Shown here piece by piece: positions 16,483-25,935 of a stretch of DNA of 64,000 nt. The translations under genes and the position numbers were made by a program. This DNA comes from Roseiarcus sp963732155 (lineage in GTDB: Bacteria > Pseudomonadota > Alphaproteobacteria > Rhizobiales > Beijerinckiaceae). Every line of letters starts with the position of its first letter. Position 1 is the stretch's first letter. The stretch lies in NCBI GenBank assembly GCA_963732155.1, contig CAVSYB010000003.1:1-64000 (forward strand), given 5' to 3'. A model generated the notes under the pieces. It did no database searches and was not told the DNA's origin. It was given only the letters and a program-made list of their open reading frames with translations.

Positions 16483-18003
16483 TCACGCGCCGCAGCCGGC
16501 GAGCCAAACCTCGAAGCTTGCGCGTTCCGCCGGCGAAAGATGCAGCGCATGCTTGGTGCGCCGGGTCAGGATGTCGTCGGCGGTTCTCGCCCATTCCTCG
16601 GCGATCAGGAACCGCGCCTCGCGCTCGTAAAACGTCGCGCCGAAATGGCGCCCGAGATCGGCGAGCGAGGACGCGCCGCGCAATAGATCCTCGGCGCGGG
16701 TTCCATAGCGCCGGCCATACCCCCGGGCGACTGGCGCGGGGAGCCAGGGATGGCGACGCGCCAGATCCGCGAGCAGCCGCGCGGGGTCGCCGCCCGGCAG
16801 GTCGCCGCCCGGGAGCGCGGCGCCTTGCGTCCATGCCGGGCCCATCTGCGGGAAAAGCGGCGCCAGCCTCTCCAGCGCATGCTCGGCAAGCTTGCGGTAG
16901 GTCGTGATCTTGCCGCCGAACACCGACAGGAGCGCCCCGCCGCCGTCGGGAGCCTCGAGGTCGAACACATAATCGCGCGTGACCGCGCTCGGATCGGCCG
17001 CTTCGTCGTCGTAGAGCGGGCGAACGCCCGAAAAGGCGTGCAAGACATCCGCCGGTTTCAGCGCGATCTCGAAATAGCGGTTGACGGCGGCGATCAGATA
17101 ATCCGCCTCGTCCGCGTCGATCGCGACTTCGTCGGCGGCTCCTTCGAACGGAATCTCGGTGGTGCCGATGAGGGAAAGATCGTCTTCGTAGGGAACCACG
17201 AAAATGACGCGTCCATCGGAATTCTGCAGGAGATAGGCGTGCTCGCCCTCCCAGAACTTGCGGGCGATGAGGTGGCTGCCCTTGATCAGGCGCACGCGCC
17301 TGCGGGCGCTGCGCCCCGCCAGACGCAAGACCTGTTCGACCCAGGGGCCGGCGGCGTTGACCAGCGCCCTGCCCCGCGCGCTCAGCGCTTCGCCCGCCAC
17401 CGCGTCGTGCAGCTCGACGCGCCAGCCTTCGCGCTCGCGTTCGGCGGAGACGAGCGGCGTGCGCAGGCTTATCGCGCCGCCGCGATTGACCATGTCGAGC
17501 GCATTGAGCGCGACAAGCCGGGCGTCGTCGACCAGGCAATCCGAAAATTCGAAGGCGCGGCGGAACGCCTTGCAGATCGGGCGCCCTTCGGGCGCGCTCG
17601 CCAGGTCGAGGCTGCGGGTCGCCGGCAATTTCCTGCGCCCGCCCAGATGATCGTAGAGAAACAGCCCGACGCGGATCATCCACGCGGGACGCTGCTCGGG
17701 ACTGTGCGGCAAGACGAAGCGCACCGGTCGCACGATATGCGGCGCGGCCGCCAGCAGGACCTCGCGTTCGATCAGCGCCGCGCGGACCAGCCGCAATTCA
17801 TAATATTCGAGATAGCGCAGGCCGCCGTGCACGAGCTTGCTGGATCGCGACGAGGTTCCCTGGGCGAGATCGTCTTTCTCGCACAGGAGAACGGAAAGGC
17901 CGCGGCCGGCGGCGTCTCGCGCGATTCCGACGCCGTTGATGCCGCCGCCGACCACGATGAGGTCGAATCGCCCGAGGTCCCGCATCGCGTCGTCCCGGTT
18001 CAA
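16483..18003 (-). CDS. glpD: FAD-dependent glycerol-3-phosphate dehydrogenase
   Basis: 506 aa, typical GlpD length. It oxidises sn-glycerol-3-phosphate to dihydroxyacetone phosphate at the inner membrane and passes electrons to quinone. The dinucleotide-binding motif is VVGGGINGVGIARDAAGRG (residues about 17-35), followed by the GTSSRSSKLVHGGLRYLEYYELRLV signature. Later motifs include GSHLIARKFW and SVFGGKITTYRKLAEHAL. No glpF or glpK lies beside it. It is convergent with zur, with an 18-bp gap, and 9 bp downstream of hom. Confidence 0.93.
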   Translation of the reverse strand: MNRDDAMRDLGRFDLIVVGGGINGVGIARDAAGRGLSVLLCEKDDLAQGTSSRSSKLVHGGLRYLEYYELRLVRAALIEREVLLAAAPHIVRPVRFVLPHSPEQRPAWMIRVGLFLYDHLGGRRKLPATRSLDLASAPEGRPICKAFRRAFEFSDCLVDDARLVALNALDMVNRGGAISLRTPLVSAEREREGWRVELHDAVAGEALSARGRALVNAAGPWVEQVLRLAGRSARRRVRLIKGSHLIARKFWEGEHAYLLQNSDGRVIFVVPYEDDLSLIGTTEIPFEGAADEVAIDADEADYLIAAVNRYFEIALKPADVLHAFSGVRPLYDDEAADPSAVTRDYVFDLEAPDGGGALLSVFGGKITTYRKLAEHALERLAPLFPQMGPAWTQGAALPGGDLPGGDPARLLADLARRHPWLPAPVARGYGRRYGTRAEDLLRGASSLADLGRHFGATFYEREARFLIAEEWARTADDILTRRTKHALHLSPAERASFEVWLAGCGA

Positions 18004-18012
18004 CGGCGCCGC

Positions 18013-19320
18013 TCACTCCCGCTCGATGCGGATGACCTGCGGTTTCTGCGTCACGAAGCCGTCGGCGAGCGCCATATCGAGCGCCTCGCCGATCGCCGTT
18101 TCGCTGGTCGCATGGGTGATCAGCACCACGGGCACCGGCGCGGCGGAGGCGGCGCCCTTCGCGGGTCGGCCTTTCTGCATGATCGCTTCGAGCGAGATGT
18201 TCTTCTCTCCCATTCGCGTGGCGATCGCCGCCATCGCGCCGGGTCTGTCCTCCACGGTGAGGCGGATGTAATAACCGCCTTCGTGACGCTGCACCGGAAT
18301 GCGCTCGGCCTGTTCGAGCAAATCCACGGGCCGTCCAAACGCCGGAATCACCGCGCCGCGCGCAATGTCCGCGATATCGGCGGCGACCGCCGAGGCCGTC
18401 GCTTCGCCGCCCGCGCCGGGGCCGATCAGCGTCAACTCGCCGACCGCGTCGCCGTCGATCGTCACCGCATTGGCGACGCCCATCACCTGCGCGATCGCCG
18501 AGGATTTGGCGACCATCGTCGGATGCACGCGCTGCTCGACGCCGCGCGCGGTGCGCTCGGCGACGCCCAGCAGTTTGATGCGATAGCCGAGCTCGTCGGC
18601 CGCGGCCAGATCGGTGAGGCTGATGGCCTCGATGCCTTCGACATGAATCGCATCGGCGTCGATCCTGGTGCCGAACGCCAGCGAAGTGAGAATGGCGAGC
18701 TTGTGCGCCGTGTCGAAGCCGCCGATATCGAAGATCGGGTTGGCTTCGGCGTAGCCAAGCCGCTGGGCGTCGGCGAGGCATTCTTCGAACGTCAACCCCT
18801 CCAATTCCATCCGCGAGAGAATGTAGTTGCAGGTGCCGTTCAAAATGCCATAGACGCGCCGCACCACATTGCCGGCGACCGCCTCCCGCAGGGCCTTTAC
18901 GATCGGAATGCCGCCGCCGCTCGACGCCTCGAAACCGAGCGCGACGCCTGCCTCTTCCGCCAGCCTAGCCAGCTCCAACCCGTGTCGCGCGATCATCGCC
19001 TTGTTGGCGGTGACGACCGGCGCGCCGCGCCGAAGCGCCGCCTTCGCCGCGGCGTAGGCGGGTCCGTCCGCCCCGCCGATCAACTCGACGAACAGGTCGA
19101 TCTGATCCGACGCGGCGAGCGCCGCCGGATCGTCGAAAAACGCCACGCCGTTGAGGTCCACGCCGCGATCGCGCGTCCGATCACGCGCCGAAACCGCGGC
19201 GACGACGATTTGCCGCCCCGTGCAACTCGCCAACGCCGCTTGCTGGCGCTGCAGCAGCCTGACCAGGCTCGCGCCGACGACGCCAAGGCCGGCAACTCCG
19301 ACGCGCAAGGGTTTCGACAT
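18013..19320 (-). CDS. hom: Homoserine dehydrogenase
   Basis: 435 aa, the standard length for a homoserine dehydrogenase with a C-terminal ACT domain. It reduces aspartate semialdehyde to homoserine in Thr/Met/Ile synthesis. The NAD(P)-binding motif GVAGLGVVGASLVRLL is at the N-terminus; GGGIPIVKALREAVAGN and GILNGTCNYILSRME are the catalytic-domain signatures. The ACT region (YYIRLTVEDRPGAMAAIATRMGEKNISLEAIMQ) suggests allosteric control by threonine. The ATG at 19320 follows a GGAAAT site; a TTG 15 bp upstream is unlikely. Confidence 0.95.
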   Translation of the reverse strand: MSKPLRVGVAGLGVVGASLVRLLQRQQAALASCTGRQIVVAAVSARDRTRDRGVDLNGVAFFDDPAALAASDQIDLFVELIGGADGPAYAAAKAALRRGAPVVTANKAMIARHGLELARLAEEAGVALGFEASSGGGIPIVKALREAVAGNVVRRVYGILNGTCNYILSRMELEGLTFEECLADAQRLGYAEANPIFDIGGFDTAHKLAILTSLAFGTRIDADAIHVEGIEAISLTDLAAADELGYRIKLLGVAERTARGVEQRVHPTMVAKSSAIAQVMGVANAVTIDGDAVGELTLIGPGAGGEATASAVAADIADIARGAVIPAFGRPVDLLEQAERIPVQRHEGGYYIRLTVEDRPGAMAAIATRMGEKNISLEAIMQKGRPAKGAASAAPVPVVLITHATSETAIGEALDMALADGFVTQKPQVIRIERE

Positions 19321-19424
19321 GGCTTCGATTTCCAAAGGGCGAAAATGCGCCGGCGCGAGTCCCGTTTCTGCCCGATTTGCACGCCCCGATCAAGAAACAG
19401 CGGGGCCGTCGCCCGGCGCGCCGC

Positions 19425-20234
19425 TCACGCCGGCTGTTCTTCGGTCACAACTTCGAACCGCGCGAGATTGGCGACGCCGAACGCGGTTGAAATTGCGACG
19501 TCGGCCGCGTCGCGCCCGCGCGCCATGACGATGCGTCCGATGCGTGGGTGGTTGTGGCGGGCGTCGAACGTGTACCAGCGCCCGTCGAGAAACGCCTCGA
19601 ACCACGCGCTGAAATCCATGGGGCTGGGATCGGGCGGCACGCCGATGTCGCCGAGATAGCCTGTGCAGTAACGGGCGGGAATGTTCATGCAGCGGCACAG
19701 CGCGACCGCCAGATGGGCGAAGTCGCGGCAGACGCCGACCCCCTCGCGCATCGAATCGCTGGCGCAGCGGTTGGCTCGCGCGTCCGGATAGCTGAAGCGG
19801 ATTTTCGCGTGAACGAAATCGCAGATCGCCTGGACGCGCCGATAGCCGCCGGAGATCGAACCGAACATCGACCATGCGAAGTTGGTGAGATTGTCGCTGT
19901 CGCAATAGCGGCTCGAAATAAGGAACACCAGAGTGTCGTTGGGAAGGCGCGCGATCGGCGTGAAAGGCGTGTCAGGCGGCGTTTCCTCAGGGGCGCCTGA
20001 ATCCTGGATCACGAATCGATTGGAGAAGGTCACCAGACCCGGCGGCGCGTCGACGCGCGTGACCCGATTGCCGAAATGATCGAGATAGGCGCCCATGGCG
20101 AGATTCGGATTGGAAAGGATGACGTCAGGCGAACGCAGGTCCTCGACGCGCGAGGGATGGACATTGAGCTGAAGCAGCATCGAAGTCTGGGCGGGGCATT
20201 GGAACGCAATGTCATAGCCTGCGCGAATGAGCAT
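19425..20234 (-). CDS. Transglutaminase-like cysteine protease-fold protein
   Basis: 269 aa. The transglutaminase-like core has the catalytic Cys in GVCRDFAHLAVALCR, the His in FDARHNHPRIG, and the Asp two residues before the His. The N-terminal region (MLIRAGYDIAFQCPAQTSMLLQL) is the small beta domain common in these proteins. In Hyphomicrobiales such proteins occur in pairs; their substrates are unknown, with peptidase or amidase activity presumed. The start at 20234 gives the family N-terminus. A second member lies 87 bp upstream on the same strand. Confidence 0.85.
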   Translation of the reverse strand: MLIRAGYDIAFQCPAQTSMLLQLNVHPSRVEDLRSPDVILSNPNLAMGAYLDHFGNRVTRVDAPPGLVTFSNRFVIQDSGAPEETPPDTPFTPIARLPNDTLVFLISSRYCDSDNLTNFAWSMFGSISGGYRRVQAICDFVHAKIRFSYPDARANRCASDSMREGVGVCRDFAHLAVALCRCMNIPARYCTGYLGDIGVPPDPSPMDFSAWFEAFLDGRWYTFDARHNHPRIGRIVMARGRDAADVAISTAFGVANLARFEVVTEEQPA

Positions 20235-20321
20235 TTGACAATTCCCCGGGTTTCCCGTCCAAGCCACAAAGCTCAAACGACGGATCAAGCAAGAAGGGCG
20301 CCCGCCGCAGGGCGCGTCAGG

Positions 20322-21242
20322 TCATGCGGCGCCGCGCCCCACGCCAACCGCCGAAAGCCCCGCGTCGGGAAGCTGGCGAACCGTCACCGAGACGGTCATC
20401 TCCTCATGGTCTGCGGCGCTGCCGAAAAACGATCCCGACAGCGGCACGGCCTGACGGGCGTCGCGACCGACCGCCACTCGCACGAGATCCCGATTGCCGA
20501 CGATGCCGTTGGTCGGATCGAATTCGACCCATCCGGCGCCGGGCAGGTAGATCTGGCACCAGGCGTGGGTCGAGCCGCCGCCCAGGTAACGCTCGCCAGT
20601 GTCCCGCTCGGGCACATAGAGATAGCCGGAAACGAAGCGCGCGGCGAGCCCCAACGCCCGCGCGGCCTCCATCATCAGCACCGCAAAATCGCGACACGAG
20701 CCCCGCCGCCTGGCGAGAGTCTGCAACGGGTTCTGCGTGCCCATCTCCGGGCGCCGTTCGTAGGAAAATCCCTCCTTGATCGCATAGGTCAGCGTCATCA
20801 GCAGCGCGCCGGTTTCGGTCGGCCGGCCCTGATGGACGAAGCGGCGAGCCCAGCGGTCGAGTTCCCCGGACGGATCCGGATGACCCCGCTCGACGGCGCG
20901 CGCGACGTCCGGCATTTCGTCCGCGTCGTAGGAAAACGGATAGAAGCGGGCGTGATCCTCGAGCAGGAACTCGGGTCCATTGAGCGGCGTATGATCCAAT
21001 GTCATGTTGCTCTCGACCCGCAGCCGTCGCGTCTGTCCAGCAAAGCTCGCCAGGGTCACGCAATTGTCGAACACGTCGTGAATCCAGCGCAGACGCTGCG
21101 GCGCGGGGTCGATATCGAGCGTCGCGCGAAGCAACCGCTGGTCGTAGCTGTCGCGCGGGCGAAGCATCATCCGATGCTCGCCGAGGCCGACCGGCCTGGA
21201 ATAAGCGTAGGTCGTCACGTGGTTGACGGTCAGAATGGTCAT
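20322..21242 (-). CDS. Transglutaminase-like protein, second of pair
   Basis: 306 aa. The N-terminal domain begins MTILTVNHVTTYAYSRPVGLGEHRMMLRPRDS, the typical start of the bacterial transglutaminase N-terminal family. The core has the catalytic Cys in RRGSCRDFAVLMMEAARALG, then GGGSTHAWCQIYLPG (His) and WVEFDPTNG (Asp). The ATG at 21242 matches the family start; the longer frame runs into proline-rich noise. It is probably co-transcribed with the neighbouring paralogue, and the pair may cooperate. Confidence 0.87.
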   Translation of the reverse strand: MTILTVNHVTTYAYSRPVGLGEHRMMLRPRDSYDQRLLRATLDIDPAPQRLRWIHDVFDNCVTLASFAGQTRRLRVESNMTLDHTPLNGPEFLLEDHARFYPFSYDADEMPDVARAVERGHPDPSGELDRWARRFVHQGRPTETGALLMTLTYAIKEGFSYERRPEMGTQNPLQTLARRRGSCRDFAVLMMEAARALGLAARFVSGYLYVPERDTGERYLGGGSTHAWCQIYLPGAGWVEFDPTNGIVGNRDLVRVAVGRDARQAVPLSGSFFGSAADHEEMTVSVTVRQLPDAGLSAVGVGRGAA

Positions 21243-21515
21243 GCGGTCTCGACAAGCGCGCGCGCCGCCTGGAGTATGTTTGCAGCGTCGAGCCCGCGGC
21301 GGCGCCAACGGCGGCAAGCCGTCCCGCGGCGGGTCGCCCGAATTTAGTCTGCGAGACGGCAGGCGCAAGAGGCGCGGGCGTCCAGTCGCTGGCTGACCGA
21401 GTTTTCATCTGCTATGTCAATCATTTACAATTATTGCTTCATACCCTAACAGATTGATTTTCGCGCCGCCGCCGCCGCGCTTCGACTCTGTGGCCGCTTC
21501 ATCCGGGGATCGCCG

Positions 21516-22490
21516 ATGCGCACGTTTCTCATCGACACCGACACCGCCTCCGACGACGCCGTGGCGATCATCATGGCGCTCTCGGCGCCGGACGTCCGCG
21601 TCTGCGCGCTGACGACCGTCGCGGGCAACGTCGGGGTTGAGCAGGCGACGCGCAACGTGCTTTACACCGCCGAGGTTTGCCGGTCTGACGCGCCGGTGTT
21701 CGTCGGCTCGGCGGCGCCGCTGACGCGGGCGCATGAGGACGCCCATTGGTTTCATGGGCGTGACGGTTTGAGCGATCGGAACTATCGCCCGCCAGGGCGC
21801 GCCCCGGAAGGTGAGCATGCGGTCGATGCGATCCTTCGCCTCATTCACGCCGAGCCGGGGCTGACGCTGGTCACTTTGGGTCCGCTGACCAATATCGCGC
21901 TGGCGCTCGCCCGCGATCCCTCGATCGCCGGCAAAGTTGCGCGCTGCGTCGTCATGGGCGGGGCGCCTTGCTGCGAGGGCAATGTGACGCCGGCCGCCGA
22001 ATACAACATCTGGGTCGATCCGGAAGCCGCGCGCATGGTTTTTCGCAGCGGCCTGCCCGTCGAAATGGTGGGATGGCAGGTGTCGCGCGGCGATTCCGTG
22101 CTCGACGATGGCGAAATTGCGCAAATCCTCGCGCTGGGAACCGCCAAGGCGCGCTTTGCGATCGAATGCAATGGCCGCGCCAAAGAGGCCTATTTCACCC
22201 AGACCGGCCAGCGCGGCCTTTCGCTCGCCGATCCCACCGCGATGGCGGTGGCGCTCGACCGCAATCTGGGGACAAGCTGGAGCCGCCATCTCGTCGAGGT
22301 GGAATGCGGGAGCGAGTTGACGCGCGGCATGACGGTCGTCGATCGGCTGAACGTCGCGCATGACGCGAACAACAAGATCGCCTGGAAGCGCGCGCTGGAC
22401 GTCGGGATTGAGACCGACGTCTGCTGGACGCTGGATGCGCGCGGCTTCAAGGGGATGTTGGTGAAGGCTCTGGCGTCGTCGTCACCGTGA
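21516..22490 (+). CDS. Inosine-uridine-type nucleoside hydrolase
   Basis: 324 aa. The N-terminal calcium-binding signature is IDTDTASDDAVAI; later motifs are VTLGPLTNIALAL, VVMGGAPCCEGNVTPAAEYNIWVDPEAA and the C-terminal VVDRLNVAHDANNK. It cleaves ribonucleosides (or a related N-glycoside) to base and ribose in the cytoplasm. It is transcribed alone, divergent from the transglutaminases. The upstream 21409-21470 stretch is AT-rich and probably holds the promoters. Substrate preference cannot be told from sequence. Confidence 0.88.
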   Translation: MRTFLIDTDTASDDAVAIIMALSAPDVRVCALTTVAGNVGVEQATRNVLYTAEVCRSDAPVFVGSAAPLTRAHEDAHWFHGRDGLSDRNYRPPGRAPEGEHAVDAILRLIHAEPGLTLVTLGPLTNIALALARDPSIAGKVARCVVMGGAPCCEGNVTPAAEYNIWVDPEAARMVFRSGLPVEMVGWQVSRGDSVLDDGEIAQILALGTAKARFAIECNGRAKEAYFTQTGQRGLSLADPTAMAVALDRNLGTSWSRHLVEVECGSELTRGMTVVDRLNVAHDANNKIAWKRALDVGIETDVCWTLDARGFKGMLVKALASSSP

Positions 22491-22677
22491 ACTTTCAAAA
22501 TCGAAGGGCTTTGGCGCCGCCGCCTCGCCTTGCGGGAGACCGGGATTGACGAGCCGGACTGCTGATAGGCGGAGAGCGAGCGCGAAATCCGAGTGGAGAG
22601 GCGCCCCTTGCCAAAATCCTCGTATAGCGGGAGCCTCTGTCTCGGCAGGGCGCAGCCATTCAGCGGAGGTCGCTTCA

Positions 22678-23121
22678 ATGTCTGTTGGGCGCATCGCGAT
22701 TATCGCGATTTTCGCGCTCGTCGGATGGGCGGTGTGCGGCGCCTCTATCGGCGTCGGATTCGCCCTGTTCACGCAGTCCGGGGCTCTGGTGTTGCACGCG
22801 ATCGTTGCGCCGATTGCCTTCGCCTTGTTGAGCATGATCTATTTCACGCGCTTCGCCTACACGGGGCCGCTTGCCACCGCCGCATTGTTTCTGGGCATCG
22901 TCGCCGCGCTCGACGTCTTCGTCGTGGCGCTCGTGATCGAACGCAGTTTCGCGATGTTCGCCAGCGCGCTGGGGACATGGATCCCGTTTGCCCTGATCTT
23001 CGGCTCGACCTGGGCGACCGGCGTGGTTGTCGCGCGCAACGGCGAGGCCGGCCGCTCTGAGAGATTCTCGACCCAACCTGGGGCTGCCCCAGGGAAGCGC
23101 GCGGACGCGAGCGGCCGGTGA
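22678..23121 (+). CDS. Four-TM membrane protein, hypothetical
   Basis: 147 aa with four hydrophobic segments: about residues 5-30, 38-56, 62-84 and 95-115. A polar C-terminal tail follows. The ATG at 22678 has CGGAGG seven bases upstream, deciding the start over a longer frame. No family was recognised. It precedes the squalene-hopene cyclase gene on the same strand with a roughly 280-bp gap. Confidence 0.65.
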   Translation: MSVGRIAIIAIFALVGWAVCGASIGVGFALFTQSGALVLHAIVAPIAFALLSMIYFTRFAYTGPLATAALFLGIVAALDVFVVALVIERSFAMFASALGTWIPFALIFGSTWATGVVVARNGEAGRSERFSTQPGAAPGKRADASGR

Positions 23122-23405
23122 TCGGCGGCGCATCGCAGCGGGGCCAACATCCCCGGCGCCGACAAGAGATGCGCCGGATGGCGCGCCTTCTTGAAATGCT
23201 CCGCCCCGCACTTGGGCTCGGATTCGTCAACGCTTTCGCGAAGGAAAATCGCGCCCGAAAAGCGATGCGGAAGGTGGAGATTGCAATCGGGACGCCGCCC
23301 GCGGCCGCTCTTGCCATCTTCGCCTTCCAGCGTTTACGGAGAGGCCATCGTGGGTCGCCCGCTCGACCGTCGCGAGGAGCCTCGCCCACAAACCGAAGAC
23401 CTGCC

Positions 23406-25382
23406 TTGAGCCCCGACCTCCAGCAAACCCTCGATCGCGCCACGGCCTGGCTCCTGAGCGCGCAAAAACCCGAGGGCTATTGGGTCGGCATGGTCGAATC
23501 CAATTCCTGCATCGAAGCGCAATGGCTGTTGTGTTCGCATATCCTCGGCGTCGAACTGCCGATCAGGGCGGGTGTCATGCGCGCCCTGTTGAGCCGCCAG
23601 CGGGAGGACGGCTCCTGGGACATCTATCCGGGCGCGCCCGCCGGCGACATCAACTCCACGGTCGAGGTCTATGCGGCGCTGCGCGCGATGGGCGAGCCGC
23701 CCGGGCGCGCCGAACTGACGCGGGCGCACGCCTGGATTCACGCGCATGGCGGCCTCGCCGACGTGCGCGTCTTCACGCGCTATTGGCTCGCGCTGATCGG
23801 TGTCTGGCCGTGGCGGAACATTCCCAACCTTCCTCCCGAGATCATCCGCTTTCCCCGCTGGTTCCCGTTCAGCATTTACAATTTCGCGCAATGGGCGCGC
23901 GCCACCATGGTGCCGCTCGCCGTGCTCTGCGCTCGCCGCCCGGTGTTTCCCCTGGCCGACGCCGGCAGGCTCGAAGAATTGTTTCCCGAGGGCTACGATC
24001 GATTCGATTTCTCGGTTCCCGTCAAAGAGGCGCGACCCTGGTCGCTCGAGGCATTGTTTGTCTGGATCGATCGGGCGTTGCACGCCGCACAGACCGCGCG
24101 GCTGATCCCTTTTCGCGAAAACGCCATCAAGCTTTGCCTGGAGTGGATGATCCGTCACCAGGACGCCGATGGCGCCTGGGGCGGCATCCAGCCACCCTGG
24201 ATCTATGGCCTGCTCGCACTGCATGGCGAAGGCTATGGCCTCGAACATCCCGTCGTCGCGCGCGGCCTCGCCGCGCTCGGCGAACACTGGAGCTACGAGC
24301 GCCTTGGCGGCACGCATATCCAGGCCAGCGAGTCGCCGGTGTGGGACACTTTGTTCTGCCTGCTGGCGATGGTCGAAGCCGGCCATACGCCCCAGCAAAC
24401 GCCGGCGATGCGCAGGGCGCTCGTCTACATCCTCGACCATCAGATTCTGGAGACCGGCGATTGGATGGCGACGGTCAAAGGCGTCGCGCCCGGCGGCTGG
24501 GCTTTCGAGCGCGCCAACGTTCACTATCCCGATGTCGACGACACCGCTTTGGCGGCGCTCGTTTTGGCCAAACTGCGCGATGCCTGCGGCGATTTGCGGC
24601 CGCGCGTCGATTTCGCCCTCGAGCGGGCGTTAGGCTGGATTTTCGGCATGCAGTGCGCCAATGGCGGCTGGGCCGCGTTCGACCGCGACAACGACAAGGC
24701 GATCATCTCGAAAATCCCGTTCTGCAATTTCGGCGAAGCGCTCGACCCGCCCAGCGTCGACGTCACCGCCCATGTGCTGGAGGCGCTCGGCGCCCTGGGC
24801 ATGAACGCGCGGCATCCCAAGGTCGCCAATGCGCTGGCGTTCATCCTCGCCGAGCAGGAGCCCGAGGGATCGTGGTTCGGACGCTGGGGCGTCAATCATA
24901 TCTATGGCGTGGGCGCGGTTCTGCCTGCGCTGGCCGCGATCGGCGAGGATATGACGGCGCCGCGCGTCCGCAAGGCGGTCGGCTGGTTGATCGGCAAGCA
25001 GAACGCCGACGGCGGCTGGGGCGAGAGCTGCGCCTCCTACATGGACGCCGACTGGATCGGCCGCGGGATGAGCACGCCGTCGCAGACCGCCTGGGCGCTG
25101 ATCGCGTTGATGGCGGCCGGAGGCGAACAGGCCGGCGCCCTCGCGCGAGGATTCGACTATCTCCGCGCAACGCAGCGAGCGGACGGAACCTGGGACGAAG
25201 CGCATTACACGGCGACCGGATTTCCCGGCTATGGGGTCGGCGCGCGGATCGATTTGCGCGATCCGGATTTGCGAGAGAAGCTCGGCCAGGGTCCCGAGTT
25301 GTCGCGCGGCTTCATGATCTCGTTCAACCTCTATCGGCACTATTTCCCGATGATCGCGCTGGCGCGGCGCGGCGCTCGCTGA
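23406..25382 (+). CDS. shc: Squalene-hopene cyclase
   Basis: 658 aa with this start, normal for the family. It cyclises squalene to hopene/hopanol, the first hopanoid step, as a monotopic membrane enzyme. The catalytic acid motif DVDD lies in HYPDVDDTALAAL; repeated QW motifs (QREDGSWD, QDADGAWGG, QNADGGWGES, QRADGTWDE) are visible. The start is uncertain. TTG at 23406 gives the usual distance to LDRATAWLL, but a better ribosome-binding site (GGAGAGG) precedes a GTG at 23350 in the +1 frame, whose frame ends exactly over the TTG (TTGA). Either a tiny coupled leader or a frameshift near 23406 is possible. Confidence 0.88.
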   Translation: MSPDLQQTLDRATAWLLSAQKPEGYWVGMVESNSCIEAQWLLCSHILGVELPIRAGVMRALLSRQREDGSWDIYPGAPAGDINSTVEVYAALRAMGEPPGRAELTRAHAWIHAHGGLADVRVFTRYWLALIGVWPWRNIPNLPPEIIRFPRWFPFSIYNFAQWARATMVPLAVLCARRPVFPLADAGRLEELFPEGYDRFDFSVPVKEARPWSLEALFVWIDRALHAAQTARLIPFRENAIKLCLEWMIRHQDADGAWGGIQPPWIYGLLALHGEGYGLEHPVVARGLAALGEHWSYERLGGTHIQASESPVWDTLFCLLAMVEAGHTPQQTPAMRRALVYILDHQILETGDWMATVKGVAPGGWAFERANVHYPDVDDTALAALVLAKLRDACGDLRPRVDFALERALGWIFGMQCANGGWAAFDRDNDKAIISKIPFCNFGEALDPPSVDVTAHVLEALGALGMNARHPKVANALAFILAEQEPEGSWFGRWGVNHIYGVGAVLPALAAIGEDMTAPRVRKAVGWLIGKQNADGGWGESCASYMDADWIGRGMSTPSQTAWALIALMAAGGEQAGALARGFDYLRATQRADGTWDEAHYTATGFPGYGVGARIDLRDPDLREKLGQGPELSRGFMISFNLYRHYFPMIALARRGAR

Positions 25383-25577
25383 CGGGCGCCTGCGCCGTGG
25401 TTCTCGCGTCGATGCAAGGCGCCAATCACGGCGAAATCATGACCTTAACGATTGTTAATATTCACGAAAACCGCTCGAAAGCACGTCTGTGCTCAAGTGT
25501 CGGCCGTGTCGTGGGCCGCCCAATTCGGGCGGCAGGCGACACGCATGCAAATCGAAACTCAGATGGTGAGGAAGAAA

Positions 25578-25832
25578 ATGCGCAAACTGATAGTTCCGAC
25601 TGCGGCGTTCGCGTTGCTCGCCGCGACCTCGTTCGCCTTCGCCGCCGATGCGAAGGGAATGATCAAGAGCATCGACGCCGTGAAGGACACGATGACGCTG
25701 GATAGCGGCGCGACCTACTGGGCGCCCGCGAGCGTGAAGCTCTCCACCTTCAAGGTCGGCCAGAAGGTGGACATCACCTATACCGAGGCGAACGGCAAGA
25801 TGGAGATCTCGGCCGTCAAACCGTCCGCTTGA
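25578..25832 (+). CDS. DUF1344-like small periplasmic protein
   Basis: 84 aa. The signal peptide is about residues 1-23 (FALLAATSFAFAAD); the mature part (GMIKSIDAVKDTMTLDSGATYWAPASVKL...) matches the DUF1344 family of small exported OB-like proteins common in Hyphomicrobiales. The ATG at 25578 has GAGGAAG closely upstream; the frame is open further 5' without support. The region upstream (25440-25475) is AT-richer (AACGATTGTTAATATTC) and is the likely promoter. The function is unknown. Confidence 0.75.
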   Translation: MRKLIVPTAAFALLAATSFAFAADAKGMIKSIDAVKDTMTLDSGATYWAPASVKLSTFKVGQKVDITYTEANGKMEISAVKPSA

Positions 25833-25935
25833 CGGGGGCCGCCTCATAATCCGGTCGGCGCCAGCCGCCCGAAGTCTCAGGAGTCGCCGGCTGGACCGGC
25901 GGCTCTCACGATCGGCGAAGGCCTCGCCGGCAAGT

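Noticed and set aside
16127..17683. 518-residue minus-strand frame
   Set aside because: Antisense/out-of-frame shadow of glpD and zur, with Arg/Ala-dominated composition.
16750..19659. 969-residue plus-strand open frame
   Set aside because: Very long but purely antisense to glpD and hom, which have intact family motifs. It is an artefact of high GC content.
23118..23405. N-terminal extension of squalene-hopene cyclase to 23118
   Set aside because: The extra 96 residues are basic and unlike the enzyme's N-terminus, and no start signal supports them.
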